From Elizabethkingia meningoseptica_A (GTDB lineage Bacteria > Bacteroidota > Bacteroidia > Flavobacteriales > Weeksellaceae), in NCBI RefSeq assembly GCF_045762675.1, contig NZ_JBJDLK010000006.1, positions 154,101 to 218,100 on the forward strand: a DNA stretch of 64,000 nucleotides. The letters are read 5' to 3'. The position numbers and the translations under genes were made by a program. Of the stretch, positions 17,286-27,668 are shown piece by piece; within the stretch, counting starts at the first letter, position 1; every line of letters begins with the position of its first letter. The notes under the pieces were generated by a model. That model was given only the letters and a program-made list of their open reading frames with translations. It was not told the origin of the DNA and searched no databases.

Positions 17286-17330
17286 CAAAAGTAGAACAGA
17301 TAAAAAAGAACAGCGGTTGAACAAGTTCAA
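17286..17330 (-). promoter_or_regulatory. Promoter -7 box and Crp/Fnr-like dyad upstream of the isochorismatase operon
   Basis: On the minus strand a TACTTTTG box (17293-17286) fits TAnnTTTG. A perfect 14-bp dyad, TTGAAC-AA-GTTCAA (17317-17330), fits the Crp/Fnr pattern TTGA-N6-TCAA. Its centre lies about 44 bases upstream of the expected start of transcription, a usual activator position. No -33 TTTG is present at normal spacing, consistent with activator dependence. Confidence 0.6.
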
Positions 17331-17341
17331 TAAATTCGATA

Positions 17342-18262
17342 TTAGTCTTCTCGTTTTAGACTTTCGGCATAGAGTTTTGCCTGGCTCCATTGCGCATGCT
17401 TAGACGGTACAATTTTATAGCCTTTTTTGTAAGCATATACTTTGGTGAACTTTGCGCCAAAGAAAATAAGCATACATGAATAATTAATCCACATCATAAT
17501 CAGAATTACAGTTCCGGCAGTTCCGAAAGCTGAAGTAGGCTTTACTTTTCCGAAATAAAGACTTAGTAAAAATTTTCCTAAAGTAAATAGTATTGTAGTA
17601 AGAAAAGCACCACGCCATACAGGCTTCCAGCTTACCTGCACATCGGGAAGAACTTTAAACATCAGAGCAAACAGAAGCATCACCAGTCCAAAGCCAATAC
17701 CAAAATTTACCAGTTCAACCAGCATATAAGTTTCAAAACCAAAATATTGTGTAATCCAAGTGTTAAACAAACTAATCAGCGATGAAAGAATCATAGTGAT
17801 CATAAGTAAAAATCCTATAATAAGAATCATCCCCAGGGAATTAGCTCTGTCCAGCAGGAATTTAATCAATGCTTTTTTAGGAGCAGATTGTATATCCCAT
17901 AAGGTATTAAGTGAATGTTGTAACTGGAAAAACAATGTAGTAGAACCAAAAACAAGAGCTCCCACACCAATCACTTTCATCAGAATATTTTGCTTATCTA
18001 TTAAAGCACCGGCAATCATGCTTTCTATACTTTTGGCCACATCAGTTCCCATAAATCCGCTGATCTGTTCACTTATTTCACCACGGATAGCCTCTTCACC
18101 AAAGAAGTTTCCGGCAATCCAGATAATAATAATTAACAAGCCCGGAATAGAAAATATAGCATAATAAGCAAGGCTTGCGGAGTCTTTTGACGCCGTAGAA
18201 TTATTCCACTCTGTAAAGGTATCCCGTAATACTTCCCAGAAAAATCTGATGTTTTTAATCAT
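17342..18262 (-). CDS. YihY/BrkB-family inner-membrane protein
   Basis: 306 aa with about six membrane segments. It has the family pattern SASLAYYAIFSIPGLLIIIIW near residue 28, WDIQSAPKK, and the PDVQVSWKPVWRGAFLTTILF loop followed by SAFGTAGTVILIMMWINYS. The family was once called RNase BN; that activity belongs to another gene, and the true role is unknown. It starts one base after the tamL stop codon and is the last gene of a three-gene minus-strand operon, which hints at a link with envelope or lipid transport. Confidence 0.9.
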   Translation of the reverse strand: MIKNIRFFWEVLRDTFTEWNNSTASKDSASLAYYAIFSIPGLLIIIIWIAGNFFGEEAIRGEISEQISGFMGTDVAKSIESMIAGALIDKQNILMKVIGVGALVFGSTTLFFQLQHSLNTLWDIQSAPKKALIKFLLDRANSLGMILIIGFLLMITMILSSLISLFNTWITQYFGFETYMLVELVNFGIGFGLVMLLFALMFKVLPDVQVSWKPVWRGAFLTTILFTLGKFLLSLYFGKVKPTSAFGTAGTVILIMMWINYSCMLIFFGAKFTKVYAYKKGYKIVPSKHAQWSQAKLYAESLKRED

Positions 18263-18263
18263 G

Positions 18264-20603
18264 TTAAAACGGATATCCGATTGCTATGTTAAAAACAAGA
18301 TTATCTTTTCTCCATTGGCTGTCGCCAAATTTAATCCTGTCAAATGTCCATCTGTTTCCTTTTTCATAATAAGGAACTCTCAGTGGCATTGCCAGATCCA
18401 GTCTTAAAACCAGAATAGAAAAATCCAGTCTTAAACCAACACCGACGCCTACTGCTATTTCACTTAAAAAATCTTTTGAAAACTTCCCGCCCGGCAGGTC
18501 AGCACTATTATTAACCAACCATACGTTTCCGGCATCTACAAAAGCCGCTACATTAATAAATTTATAAATATTGGCACGATACTCCGCATTCATTTCCAGC
18601 TTAATATCACCGGACTGATTAAAAAAGTATTGAGCAATATTCCCATCTGTCTTTCTTGGATCAAAACTTCCGGGACCTAATGATCTTGCACGGAAGGCAC
18701 GGATACTGTTACTTCCACCTACAAAAAATTGTCGTGAGAAAGGAACGGTTTGTGAGTTTCCGTAAGGATATGCTATACCGGCAATAATTCTGGAAGCAAA
18801 AGTACTTTTCTCCCCGAATTTATGATAGAACCTAAAGTCGTTTTCAATTTTTACATATTGACTGAACGGAATTCCAAAAATCTTTTTTTCTTTTCCCTCT
18901 TTTACGTTGGCTCCGGTAAGTAATCCGGTAAGATTACCAGCCAGATCTACTCTTCCCTGATAGTAAATGGTATTGGCTTTAGGCTGCATGGTATTGGTGT
19001 ACGTATAGGTATACGTCGGACCAAATACCAGTTGCCTCTCAATAGCTCTTTTTAATTCAGGATTTGCTTCTGCAAGTTTTTCATATTCTGCGGTAACATT
19101 CGTAGGGGACACATAGGTTGCATCGAAAACCTTTAGCTCGTGTTCTTTTCTGGCGTTTTCTTTCCAGCTATAGCCAAAAGAAGCATTAAAATTATTAAGG
19201 GTGTAATACTGCCGGCGATTCTGGAATTCATATCCCAATGTAATATTAGTTCTCGGAACGAATTCACTGGAAGAATGAAAACGGAAAGGCGCTACAATAC
19301 GCGGAATGGAAAGCTGGGTATTTGCGCCGGCACGGAACATATTTTTAGCACCGTCACCACCGCCCATCTGTATATCGAATGCACCATAAATTGCCGCTTT
19401 AAACTGCTCTGCTCCGCGGAAAATATTCCGGTGTGTCCAGTTCAGGTTTAATTCACTACCACCATAATTCGCAGAATTGGTTCTTCCAAGAGCTTCGAGG
19501 CGAAGGGACTGCATTTGTCTTGGTGTCAGCAGATAGTAAGCATCAAATTTATGTTGCAAAGAATCGGAAACCACGAATTCATTTTTTACAAATTTAAATA
19601 ACCCAAGGTTGATCAAACGGTTTAAAGAAAGATTATGATTGGTACGGTTGTATAGATCCCCTTTTTCAAAATACAGGGCCCTGTCAAAAACTTTTGGTTT
19701 AAATTTATGCTGAGGATCAATTACATAAATATTTTTATACGCATAAGGTTCCAGTGAATCTGCATTCATCGGAATTTTATATTTACCCTTTCTGGCATCC
19801 TGAAGATTGTAGTTCGGGAAAACCACGACTTTATCAATAGTGAACTGTTCTGTTGCCAGTTTTGGAGTATCATCTTTCAGTTTTACATTCAATTCAACCT
19901 GATGATTTTTACTCACCGTAGTATCTGCCTGAACAATAATATTATCCGGATGGAAGTAATAGAATCCTTTTTCTTTCAGCCTGTTGTCAATGCGTTCTCT
20001 TTCCGCTTTTATCACATCCAGATCAAATGGTTTTCCTGCTTTTAACAGTGTTCGTTTTGTAGTATTCTGGATGGCTTTGTTAACAAGAGTGGAATCTTTC
20101 TGAAATTTTACATCACTAATAAGATAACGCTCTCCCGGTTTTACCGTATAGACAACCTGTGCTTTTTTATTTTTAGTCATCACACTATCGGTGGCCTTTA
20201 CATTGAAATACCCCTTGTTCTGTGAATAATTTTCAATGATATCCTTATTGAACTCCCTGTCAACATCTCCCAATAAAACAGGTTTCTGCCCTACTTTATA
20301 TTTCAGCCAGTAACGGAAGCCTTTCTCTTTTTCAGGTTCTTTTGTAATGTTGTAGAAAAACAATTTAGGGCGCATCCCCAATATGGAAGGATTAGGTTTT
20401 GGCGTAAGATTATTTTCCAATGCCGATTGTAATTCTTTCTTATCATTTTTGGAGATCGTACTGCTTTTGATCTTTACACTACCTCCCGTATAAAGATTTT
20501 GTCCTTCTTTCAGATAACCGGTTCCACTGCATGAAAACAGGAATAAAACCAGCCCTGAAACAAGCATGTACGGTATATATATATGAAATTTATCTTTTCT
20601 CAT
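18264..20603 (-). CDS. tamL: TamL: lipidated BamA/TamA-family outer-membrane protein
   Basis: 779 aa. A lipoprotein signal (C25 in LFSCSG) precedes POTRA-like repeats (about 140-240: YLISDVKFQ, LKAGKPFDLDVIKAERERIDNRLKEKGFYYF). A 16-strand Omp85 barrel follows from about residue 370, containing the barrel motif VGGSNSIRAFRARSLGPGS and ending in an aromatic strand (VFNIAIGYPF). In Bacteroidota, TamL replaces TamA and works with TamB in outer-membrane assembly or lipid traffic. Its ATG overlaps the tamB stop by one base (TAATG), so the pair is translationally coupled. Confidence 0.92.
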   Translation of the reverse strand: MRKDKFHIYIPYMLVSGLVLFLFSCSGTGYLKEGQNLYTGGSVKIKSSTISKNDKKELQSALENNLTPKPNPSILGMRPKLFFYNITKEPEKEKGFRYWLKYKVGQKPVLLGDVDREFNKDIIENYSQNKGYFNVKATDSVMTKNKKAQVVYTVKPGERYLISDVKFQKDSTLVNKAIQNTTKRTLLKAGKPFDLDVIKAERERIDNRLKEKGFYYFHPDNIIVQADTTVSKNHQVELNVKLKDDTPKLATEQFTIDKVVVFPNYNLQDARKGKYKIPMNADSLEPYAYKNIYVIDPQHKFKPKVFDRALYFEKGDLYNRTNHNLSLNRLINLGLFKFVKNEFVVSDSLQHKFDAYYLLTPRQMQSLRLEALGRTNSANYGGSELNLNWTHRNIFRGAEQFKAAIYGAFDIQMGGGDGAKNMFRAGANTQLSIPRIVAPFRFHSSSEFVPRTNITLGYEFQNRRQYYTLNNFNASFGYSWKENARKEHELKVFDATYVSPTNVTAEYEKLAEANPELKRAIERQLVFGPTYTYTYTNTMQPKANTIYYQGRVDLAGNLTGLLTGANVKEGKEKKIFGIPFSQYVKIENDFRFYHKFGEKSTFASRIIAGIAYPYGNSQTVPFSRQFFVGGSNSIRAFRARSLGPGSFDPRKTDGNIAQYFFNQSGDIKLEMNAEYRANIYKFINVAAFVDAGNVWLVNNSADLPGGKFSKDFLSEIAVGVGVGLRLDFSILVLRLDLAMPLRVPYYEKGNRWTFDRIKFGDSQWRKDNLVFNIAIGYPF

Positions 20604-23600
20604 TATTTAAACTCTACAACTTGATTCTTTTTGTCTTTCGCCCGTCTTTTTTCTTTTTGAGATTTCTGGAATATCTCACGGAACTTATCATAGTCCAGTG
20701 TAATAATAAATCCAACCCCGGTTTCTACAATCTGCCCCTGTAATGCTACCTGATAATCGTTCTTACGGTAAGCCCGCAGCATATACCTTCCGTCTTTTGA
20801 TAAACTGTAATCCACCGTTACGTCTCCGGCAATATTGGTCATATTTTCATTCTGGCGCGCCTGTCCTTCCAGACCAAAATTACTACCCACCGTTACCTTC
20901 AAACGATCATTCAATAGCTTTTTACTAATATCTACATTCAGATCTGTTCTTGTATTTTTATTTCCGGTTGAATAATCATCCGATGATTCCAGACCAAAAT
21001 TCAGGTCTACACCTTTAATCAGGTCAGAAGCAAGGTTATTCAACTGTTGTGAAAGAATTTTACTCACACTCTGTCTTGCCATTGTCTCCGCCGAAAGACC
21101 CGCACTGCTCTGGAACGGATTTTCTCCGATAAAACGGTTCAGTAACAATAACGCAAAAACCTGCTTGTTCATTTCCGGTTCCTGCTGTCTCAGCTGTGCC
21201 AGCTTTGCATCTACCAGTTGTTTTACATTAGTAGCAACCGAATTGTTGTTTTCATCTGTAGTAATATCGAATGATAATACAGGTTTCAAAAGCTCACCTT
21301 TCATCTTAAGCAACGCACTAAAAGGCATTCTCTGTTTAAAGAGATTCACTTCTGCCTGAGTCACTTGCTGCTCTACAAGATCAATTGGTGCGGTTTCAGT
21401 TTTATAAACAGCTGTAAGATCCATAATAGCAGCTGTTGGTTCTCCGGTCCAGGTGATGGTACTACCTTTCTGGATATCGAATTTACGTTTCAGCATACTT
21501 ACTGAAAGTTCATAAGCTCCTTTTTCTACCTGATAAACACCAACAAGCGTTGTTTTCCCGGAAGGATCTATCCCGCCTGTCAATTCAGCTTCTCCCTGAA
21601 GTTTTACAAAATCTCCGTTAGCCTTATCGATAACAATAGACATTTTAGCTTCCTTATTAACTTCGATATTCACACTTACATCCATTCCTTTAATACGGCT
21701 TTGAGCGTTCAGTGTATCTGTTTTAATTGTTTTATTAAGCGCTACTTTATCCTGGTCTACAAACTCCACAATACCGTCTCTTTCCTGTAATGCCGGTGAA
21801 GACTGAGGTAATACAAAAGTAAAATCTGTATTTTCAGCAATCGCCAATCGTCCTTCTACTTTTGGTAAATCCAGATTTCCACGGATACGCAGTCCGGCAT
21901 CAATAGCCAGAATACCATACATCATAGCATCATTGGACTTTTCAGAATTTACCACTTTAAAGTCTTTAGCATTAACATTCAGATTAAAGGCAAAGTCTCT
22001 GTAAGTCTGTGTAAGCACCTGTCCGTTTACCGTTAATGCATTTCCGTCCTTATCTTTAACTTTGAAACGGTTAAACTCAATCCCGCGGCTGGTGAAATTA
22101 ATTTCATCATCGATGTTTCTGAAATCACTTCCGGTTTTGGCAATTTCAAGTCCGACTTTATTAAATTTTACTTTCCCTAAAATATTTGGCTGAGTTGTAT
22201 TTCCGGTAATTTTAAGGTTCCCGGAAAGATAGCCCTCGGTATGATGGATTGCATTCATGGAGAATCCCTGAAGCGTTTTCATCTGAAGCTGATTAATTGC
22301 CATATTCAGATCGAATGTACCGGCAGAAATATTATAATCACCTAATACTTTCACATCATTATCATTACCTGAAAGCACCACATCAGCATTCAGAAGATTC
22401 GCCGAATTATTCTTCACTTTTACGGCGATATTTCCTACCGGACTTCCGTAAAAAACAAGATCAGAAATATTCAGATCCGAAGTAAATGTCATTTTTTTCG
22501 TCAGATCGCGAAGTTGTGCTGTTCCGTTGATTGTACCTTTTGCCAGAAGAGAGTCTTTTTTAATAATCTCTGTAATGGTTTCTATTTTAAAGTCCTTCAG
22601 GGAAACATTTAAAGGACTGTTTGGCGATTTACTTTCAGATTGCAGCAGAATCTCACTTCCCGCATTTGAAAGTCTGAAATTATCCGCAAAAATCCCCTTA
22701 TTGCTAATCTGGATTTTATTATTTTCTGCTATTGACCAGTCATTGTAATTGAGCTTCAGCCCATTCGGGTTCAGTGAAATTTCTGTGATATCATTCAGTG
22801 ATTTTGCACTCCCTGCAATCAGGAACTGTGTCGTATCTTTAGTATCTTTGGAAGTGATATTGTAATTAATTGTATTATTCGCAACATCCCCGTTAATACT
22901 TATTTTATTTAAAGCCAGACTTGCACTTTTTAAAGATGCTACCCCAAGATTATATTGTAACGCCTGATTTTCATTGGTGATTTTCAGTACCGCATTTTCA
23001 ACTGTATTTTCTCCGTATTCTAATTGTGGAATCCGGCCATCTACCGCTATTTTCTGGGTATCTGCATTATAATTCCCGGACAGCGCTATGGTTTCAAAAC
23101 TCTTCAGTTCAGGAACAAATTTTCTGATCAGGTTATCGTTTTTAACCTTAGCATTGAATGTAAAATACTGCCCCGGCTCAATCTTCTCTGCTTTACCAGG
23201 TTTCTGAAACTGGTAATACTGATTAATCGTTTTTTGTAAAGCGCCGAAAATCTGTGTCAACTTATATTTACCAGATAACGTTACATCGGCAATCTGAGAA
23301 TGAAGATTAATCTCGTTCACGCTGTTAGTGGATATCGCTTTGAAATCAACTTCCTGAATAGGGACAACTTCTTTGGTATCCGATATTGCAAAATTACGGA
23401 GGTTAAGCGCTCCGTTTAAAGCGTCGGGGTTAAGATTGGTAAAATCTCCGGTAATATCACCGGCAATAATCATTGGCTTTTCATAGAAGCCCAGCTTATT
23501 AAGATCCAGTTTTGTAATATTTCCGTCAACTTTAACCGTTGGATTTTTTTCATTGTAAGCTCCTGAAGCAATCAGCTTAAGCTCAGCATTCGGATCTTTT

Positions 23601-25618
23601 GAATTAAGATCTGCGTGGTAAGCACCATTATTAATACTTCCGGCAAGATCCATATTGCGGTAATGGTAGCCTTTATAAACAGCAGAACTTACATAGCCTT
23701 TCACAGCTGCTTTTGCAGTTTTAGGGTCAAAACCTTCTCCTTTGGCTGCTATTCTGGCCGTAATACTGCCCACTTCTTTATTCTGGATAATTTTACCTAC
23801 CTGTATATTTTGTAGCGTTGCTTTTACATCATAACGTTCATGATTTTTACGCAACATATCTACATTTGCATCAATTTCGGCATTTCCAAGGGTAGAAGCC
23901 AGATTAAGATGTGTATCAACCATTTTTGTTGTTCCTTTTGCAGTTCCTTTTACACTGAAAGATGATGGCAATGCAATATTAGAAGGGATTGTATTTTTGG
24001 GAACAAGATTAAATACTGTTTTAGCAGATGTGGAAAGTTCTTTAACATTCAGATCATAATACAACTGATCCGGATTCATGGCATTTCTTATTCTTCCGGA
24101 AGCTGCAACTTTTAACTGATCCAAACCGGAAAGTTTAAATTCCCGAATCAGTAAATCATTAACACTTCCCTGTGCTACTGCATTCACATCCAGTACAGCA
24201 TTGGGATATTTATTAAACGGAACCGTATTTCTTAAAGTGGGAACAAGGTTTAAAATATCTGAAAATGCAATTTTAGAATTCCTGATATTCGCTAAAACTT
24301 TTACAGCACCAGGGTTTGCAGTAAGCTGCTCTGTTGAATTATAATTTAAAATAACCTCATCACGCAAAATTGTTTTAGGTGTTTGCAGATATAAGTTTTT
24401 TAAATAGGCTTCTTTTTCTCCGTATACAAAATCAGTATTGAACTTCTGAATATTCAGCCCGCGTGATTCCAGAATTTCTGCGGACTTTACAGATCCTGCA
24501 AATCCATTATTTTCCATTTTAAAATCTTTTAAAGTCAGATTCATCTTGGAAAAATTCAGGTGGTTAAAATCCATTCCCTGTTTTACAGGAGCTGCAGCTG
24601 TATTATTATAAACAACTTTTACATCATTAAGATCCAGCTTGCCCAGCAATACCTTCATTGCTTTTTCTTTTTCAGTATTCTGTGCAGTTTCCTGAGTTTT
24701 TTGAGGCTCATTCTTTTTTACCGGCAAATAAAGGTCAGCGCGGATATCAGCTCCGGACAATTGAACCTTATCTACATCATAAGCATTGTTCTGAAGATCC
24801 AGCTTATTAACCTTGGTATTCAACTCTTTAAATAAAACCTTTGCAAAAGTTTTGGTATTATCATCACCGTAATCAATATTAAAATTGGTCAGCTTAATTC
24901 CGCTTAAACCAATACTCATCGGCTGTTGCTTATTTAGTGAATCAACCTTTTTTTCAACTTTTTTAGAAACCTCTTCTACAAGCCCCTGTTTCAGTTTCAG
25001 CTTTAATCCATCCAGATTAATATCATTAACAGCATATGTGTTTTTACTCAGATCGAAGGTTTTAACCCGCGTATCAAAAGAGTTGAAGTATAATTTAATA
25101 TCATTCTTCGACTGTTGATCATTAAAAGTGACACCTATGTCTTTTAGCTTAATTTTATTGAGAGATATAATAAATGGTTTCGACGGGCTTTCTTCTTTAT
25201 CACTGGTTGCAAATGCATTAATGATATAATCGAAATTGAATTTCCCTTCGGGATTCCGCACCACATTAGCCTGAACACCTTCCAGATCAACAGATGTAAT
25301 ATCCGCTGTAGAATTCATCAGTTTAAGCATATTCAGTCCCACATCTAGTTTTCTGACTGCCAGGAGTGTATCGACTTCTTGTCCTTTCAGATACAGGTTT
25401 TCAATAAGCAGACTATTTGGAAAACCTACATATACTTTTTCGAGACTAACTTTTGTTTTTATTTTTTTCTCAAGATATACAACCAGCCTGTCTTTAATAA
25501 AGTTTTGTACTACAGGAAGTCTTAAGCTTAGTATAAGCAATGCCAAGATAACCACTATTGAAATAATGGTTATGAGAATGCGTTTTAGAAGTTTTTTTGT
25601 GTTTATTTTCAGCTTCAA
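20603..25618 (-). CDS. tamB: TamB: AsmA-like periplasmic bridge protein
   Basis: 1671 aa. One N-terminal membrane anchor (about residues 11-31, LLKRILITIISIVVILALLI) is followed by a very long repetitive beta-helix/groove, with AsmA-like repeats throughout, and the conserved C-terminal DUF490 domain (LVGVYQVEKGAYELSVSMLKRKFDIQKGSTITW and the final FIITLDYDKFREIF). It spans the periplasm between the inner membrane and TamL. The start is a TTG at 25618: a stop codon lies five codons upstream and no ATG occurs between them, while the membrane anchor begins directly after. First gene of tamB-tamL-yihY. Confidence 0.92.
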   Translation of the reverse strand: MKLKINTKKLLKRILITIISIVVILALLILSLRLPVVQNFIKDRLVVYLEKKIKTKVSLEKVYVGFPNSLLIENLYLKGQEVDTLLAVRKLDVGLNMLKLMNSTADITSVDLEGVQANVVRNPEGKFNFDYIINAFATSDKEESPSKPFIISLNKIKLKDIGVTFNDQQSKNDIKLYFNSFDTRVKTFDLSKNTYAVNDINLDGLKLKLKQGLVEEVSKKVEKKVDSLNKQQPMSIGLSGIKLTNFNIDYGDDNTKTFAKVLFKELNTKVNKLDLQNNAYDVDKVQLSGADIRADLYLPVKKNEPQKTQETAQNTEKEKAMKVLLGKLDLNDVKVVYNNTAAAPVKQGMDFNHLNFSKMNLTLKDFKMENNGFAGSVKSAEILESRGLNIQKFNTDFVYGEKEAYLKNLYLQTPKTILRDEVILNYNSTEQLTANPGAVKVLANIRNSKIAFSDILNLVPTLRNTVPFNKYPNAVLDVNAVAQGSVNDLLIREFKLSGLDQLKVAASGRIRNAMNPDQLYYDLNVKELSTSAKTVFNLVPKNTIPSNIALPSSFSVKGTAKGTTKMVDTHLNLASTLGNAEIDANVDMLRKNHERYDVKATLQNIQVGKIIQNKEVGSITARIAAKGEGFDPKTAKAAVKGYVSSAVYKGYHYRNMDLAGSINNGAYHADLNSKDPNAELKLIASGAYNEKNPTVKVDGNITKLDLNKLGFYEKPMIIAGDITGDFTNLNPDALNGALNLRNFAISDTKEVVPIQEVDFKAISTNSVNEINLHSQIADVTLSGKYKLTQIFGALQKTINQYYQFQKPGKAEKIEPGQYFTFNAKVKNDNLIRKFVPELKSFETIALSGNYNADTQKIAVDGRIPQLEYGENTVENAVLKITNENQALQYNLGVASLKSASLALNKISINGDVANNTINYNITSKDTKDTTQFLIAGSAKSLNDITEISLNPNGLKLNYNDWSIAENNKIQISNKGIFADNFRLSNAGSEILLQSESKSPNSPLNVSLKDFKIETITEIIKKDSLLAKGTINGTAQLRDLTKKMTFTSDLNISDLVFYGSPVGNIAVKVKNNSANLLNADVVLSGNDNDVKVLGDYNISAGTFDLNMAINQLQMKTLQGFSMNAIHHTEGYLSGNLKITGNTTQPNILGKVKFNKVGLEIAKTGSDFRNIDDEINFTSRGIEFNRFKVKDKDGNALTVNGQVLTQTYRDFAFNLNVNAKDFKVVNSEKSNDAMMYGILAIDAGLRIRGNLDLPKVEGRLAIAENTDFTFVLPQSSPALQERDGIVEFVDQDKVALNKTIKTDTLNAQSRIKGMDVSVNIEVNKEAKMSIVIDKANGDFVKLQGEAELTGGIDPSGKTTLVGVYQVEKGAYELSVSMLKRKFDIQKGSTITWTGEPTAAIMDLTAVYKTETAPIDLVEQQVTQAEVNLFKQRMPFSALLKMKGELLKPVLSFDITTDENNNSVATNVKQLVDAKLAQLRQQEPEMNKQVFALLLLNRFIGENPFQSSAGLSAETMARQSVSKILSQQLNNLASDLIKGVDLNFGLESSDDYSTGNKNTRTDLNVDISKKLLNDRLKVTVGSNFGLEGQARQNENMTNIAGDVTVDYSLSKDGRYMLRAYRKNDYQVALQGQIVETGVGFIITLDYDKFREIFQKSQKEKRRAKDKKNQVVEFK

Positions 25619-25801
25619 CCGTGTTTGGCTTTATACAAATATAATAAACCTATATTATATATGGCCTTTACCTCTATCTTTAACTTTTGTTCATTTCAAA
25701 GACATAAGCCTGCAAATAATTGATTTTCAAAAGAAATAATGCTAATTTAAAAATATAACAATCAGCCCCAAAAGGATAAATATAACTTTAATTTGTATAT
25801 T

Positions 25802-25809
25802 TACTTTTG
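25802..25809 (+). promoter_or_regulatory. Candidate -7 box (TACTTTTG) for the DUF1016 gene
   Basis: Exact TAnnTTTG match 19 bases before ATG 25828. A TTTG at 25792 is too close to be the -33 element. Confidence 0.4.
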
Positions 25810-25827
25810 TCCATTATATCAAAATAA

Positions 25828-26841
25828 ATGCCTGTAAGTCAATCTATAATCTCCGATATAAAAGCCATAATTGCCAAAGCAAAGGAGCATGCGGTACGCG
25901 CTGTTGATCATCAACGAACACTGATGTATTGGCATATCGGCAAACGTGTCTTTGAAGAAGAGCAGCAAGGAAAAGAACGTGCAGATTATGGAACGTTTCT
26001 TATCCAATATCTTTCCGAACAGCTACAGCCTGAGTTCGGGAGTGGTTTTTCTAAAAGGCAAATAAGCCTTTACAGGCAGTTTTACCGCACATTTGAGAAT
26101 GTGCATACACTGTATGCACAATTGAGCTGGAGTCAATACAAGTTACTTTTAAGTGTTAATAGTCAGGATAAAAGAGATTTTTACATCGCTGAAACCATTA
26201 AGAATAATTGGACAGTACGACAGTTGGAAAGACAGATTTACAGCAGCTTATATGAACGTTTATTACTAAGCAATGATAAAGAGAGTGTATTAGCTGTTGC
26301 TAAAAATGAAAAGCTACCTTCAGATGCCAAAGAGATTATCAAAGATCCGATGTTTCTGGAGTTTCTGGGATTAAAAAGAGAAGCTTCCTATTATGAAAAA
26401 GATTTAGAAAATGTGATAATAACACATCTTCAGGAATTTTTACTGGAATTAGGAAATGGCTTTTCCTTTGTAGCCAGACAAAAGAGGATACATATTGAAG
26501 GTGATGATTTTTTTGTAGACTTGGTATTTTATAATCGATTATTACAAAGCTTTGTAATCATTGAAATCAAAACCCATAAACTAACACATCAGGATATTGG
26601 TCAGTTACAAATGTATGTCAATTATTACGATCGTATTGAGAAACTACCACACGAGAATCCTACCATAGGCATATTGCTTTGCGCCAGTAAGAATGATGCG
26701 GTAGTAAAATTCACATTACCTGAAGAACAAAAGCAAATCATTGCCAGTCAGTATAAACTTTATCTACCAACAGAAAAGCAACTATTAGATGAAGTAAATA
26801 AGGAGTTGGAAAATTTTGAAGATAAAAACAATGAAATTTAA
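25828..26841 (+). CDS. DUF1016 / YhcG-family PD-(D/E)XK nuclease-fold protein
   Basis: 337 aa. The N-terminal DUF1016 helical domain covers about 1-150 (HQRTLMYWHIGKRVFEEEQ, YGTFLIQYLSEQL, FSKRQISLYRQFY). The C-terminal nuclease domain covers about 170-330, with D231 (FFVDLVFYN) and E246-x-K248 (VIIEIKTHKLT), the expected PD-(D/E)XK residues, so it may be catalytically competent. Such proteins are patchily distributed and often travel with defence or mobile regions, but none of those genes is next to it. It stands alone, with its own -7 box and a strong terminator. Confidence 0.9.
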   Translation: MPVSQSIISDIKAIIAKAKEHAVRAVDHQRTLMYWHIGKRVFEEEQQGKERADYGTFLIQYLSEQLQPEFGSGFSKRQISLYRQFYRTFENVHTLYAQLSWSQYKLLLSVNSQDKRDFYIAETIKNNWTVRQLERQIYSSLYERLLLSNDKESVLAVAKNEKLPSDAKEIIKDPMFLEFLGLKREASYYEKDLENVIITHLQEFLLELGNGFSFVARQKRIHIEGDDFFVDLVFYNRLLQSFVIIEIKTHKLTHQDIGQLQMYVNYYDRIEKLPHENPTIGILLCASKNDAVVKFTLPEEQKQIIASQYKLYLPTEKQLLDEVNKELENFEDKNNEI

Positions 26842-26846
26842 AATAA

Positions 26847-26885
26847 AACATCCCGTTGCCTATAAAGACAACGGGATGTTTTTTC
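26847..26885. terminator. Bidirectional terminator between DUF1016 gene and sdhB
   Basis: A perfect 12-bp stem (AACATCCCGTTG / CAACGGGATGTT) with a 10-base loop. It has TTTT after it on the plus strand and TTTTATTT after it on the minus strand, so it can end both convergent transcripts. Confidence 0.92.
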
Positions 26886-27634
26886 TAGTCTTTTTTATAA
26901 AATAAGGACCTGCTGTATTCATAATTCATTCTGGCAATATTCAGAACTGATATTCCCTGAGGGCACTCCACTTCACAGGCCTCAGTATTGGAACAGTGTC
27001 CGAAAAGCTCCTCATCCATTTGCTTCACCATATTCACAACTCTTTCTTTTCGTTCTTCTTTCCCCTGAGGTAAAAGCGCCAGATGTGAAATTTTTGCCGA
27101 TGTAAACAAGGCAGCACTTGCATTTTTACATGTAGCCACACATGCCCCACAACCAATACAAGCCGCAGAATCAAAAGCTTCCTCTGCCAGCTGATGGGTT
27201 ACAGCTATTGTTCTTGCATCTGGAGCCTGCCCGGTATTTACAGATACATAGCCTCCGGAAGCAATAATCCGGTCCAGCGATGAACGGTCTACTTTAAGAT
27301 CCTTTTTCACAGGAAAAGCTGCCGCCCGGAAAGGTTCAATAACAATAGTATCCCCGTCTTTAAACGACCGAAGATGCAGCTGACAGGTGGTGGTATTTTT
27401 TAAAGGGCCATGTGCTATTCCGTTAATCATCATTCCACATTGACCGCAAATTCCTTCCCGGCAGTCATGGTCAAACTCCACAGGTTCTTTTCCTTCCAGA
27501 ATAAGTTTTTCATTCAGGGTATCCAGCATTTCCAGAAAAGACATATGGGAATTAAGCCGATCCAGTTTATAGTCTTCCAGCTTTCCTTGAGATGTTCTGT
27601 CTTTCTGTCTCCATATTTTAAGGTATAATTGCAT
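26885..27634 (-). CDS. sdhB: Succinate dehydrogenase / fumarate reductase iron-sulfur subunit
   Basis: 249 aa. Electron-carrying subunit linking the flavoprotein to the membrane quinone site. The [2Fe-2S] ligands are C58, C63, C66 and C84 (CREGICGQC...C). The [4Fe-4S] and [3Fe-4S] ligands come from C159-x2-C162-x2-C165-x3-C169 and C214, C220, C224. It is last of sdhC-A-B; a 133-base gap with an inverted repeat separates it from sdhA, and a strong terminator follows its stop. Confidence 0.96.
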   Translation of the reverse strand: MQLYLKIWRQKDRTSQGKLEDYKLDRLNSHMSFLEMLDTLNEKLILEGKEPVEFDHDCREGICGQCGMMINGIAHGPLKNTTTCQLHLRSFKDGDTIVIEPFRAAAFPVKKDLKVDRSSLDRIIASGGYVSVNTGQAPDARTIAVTHQLAEEAFDSAACIGCGACVATCKNASAALFTSAKISHLALLPQGKEERKERVVNMVKQMDEELFGHCSNTEACEVECPQGISVLNIARMNYEYSRSLFYKKD

Positions 27635-27668
27635 AGCTTTTTAAATTTTAATTATGTTATCAGTACAT

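Noticed and set aside
25828..26841. DUF1016 protein as part of a restriction or toxin-antitoxin system
   Set aside because: No methylase, helicase, antitoxin or integrase gene next to it; it has its own promoter-like box and terminator.
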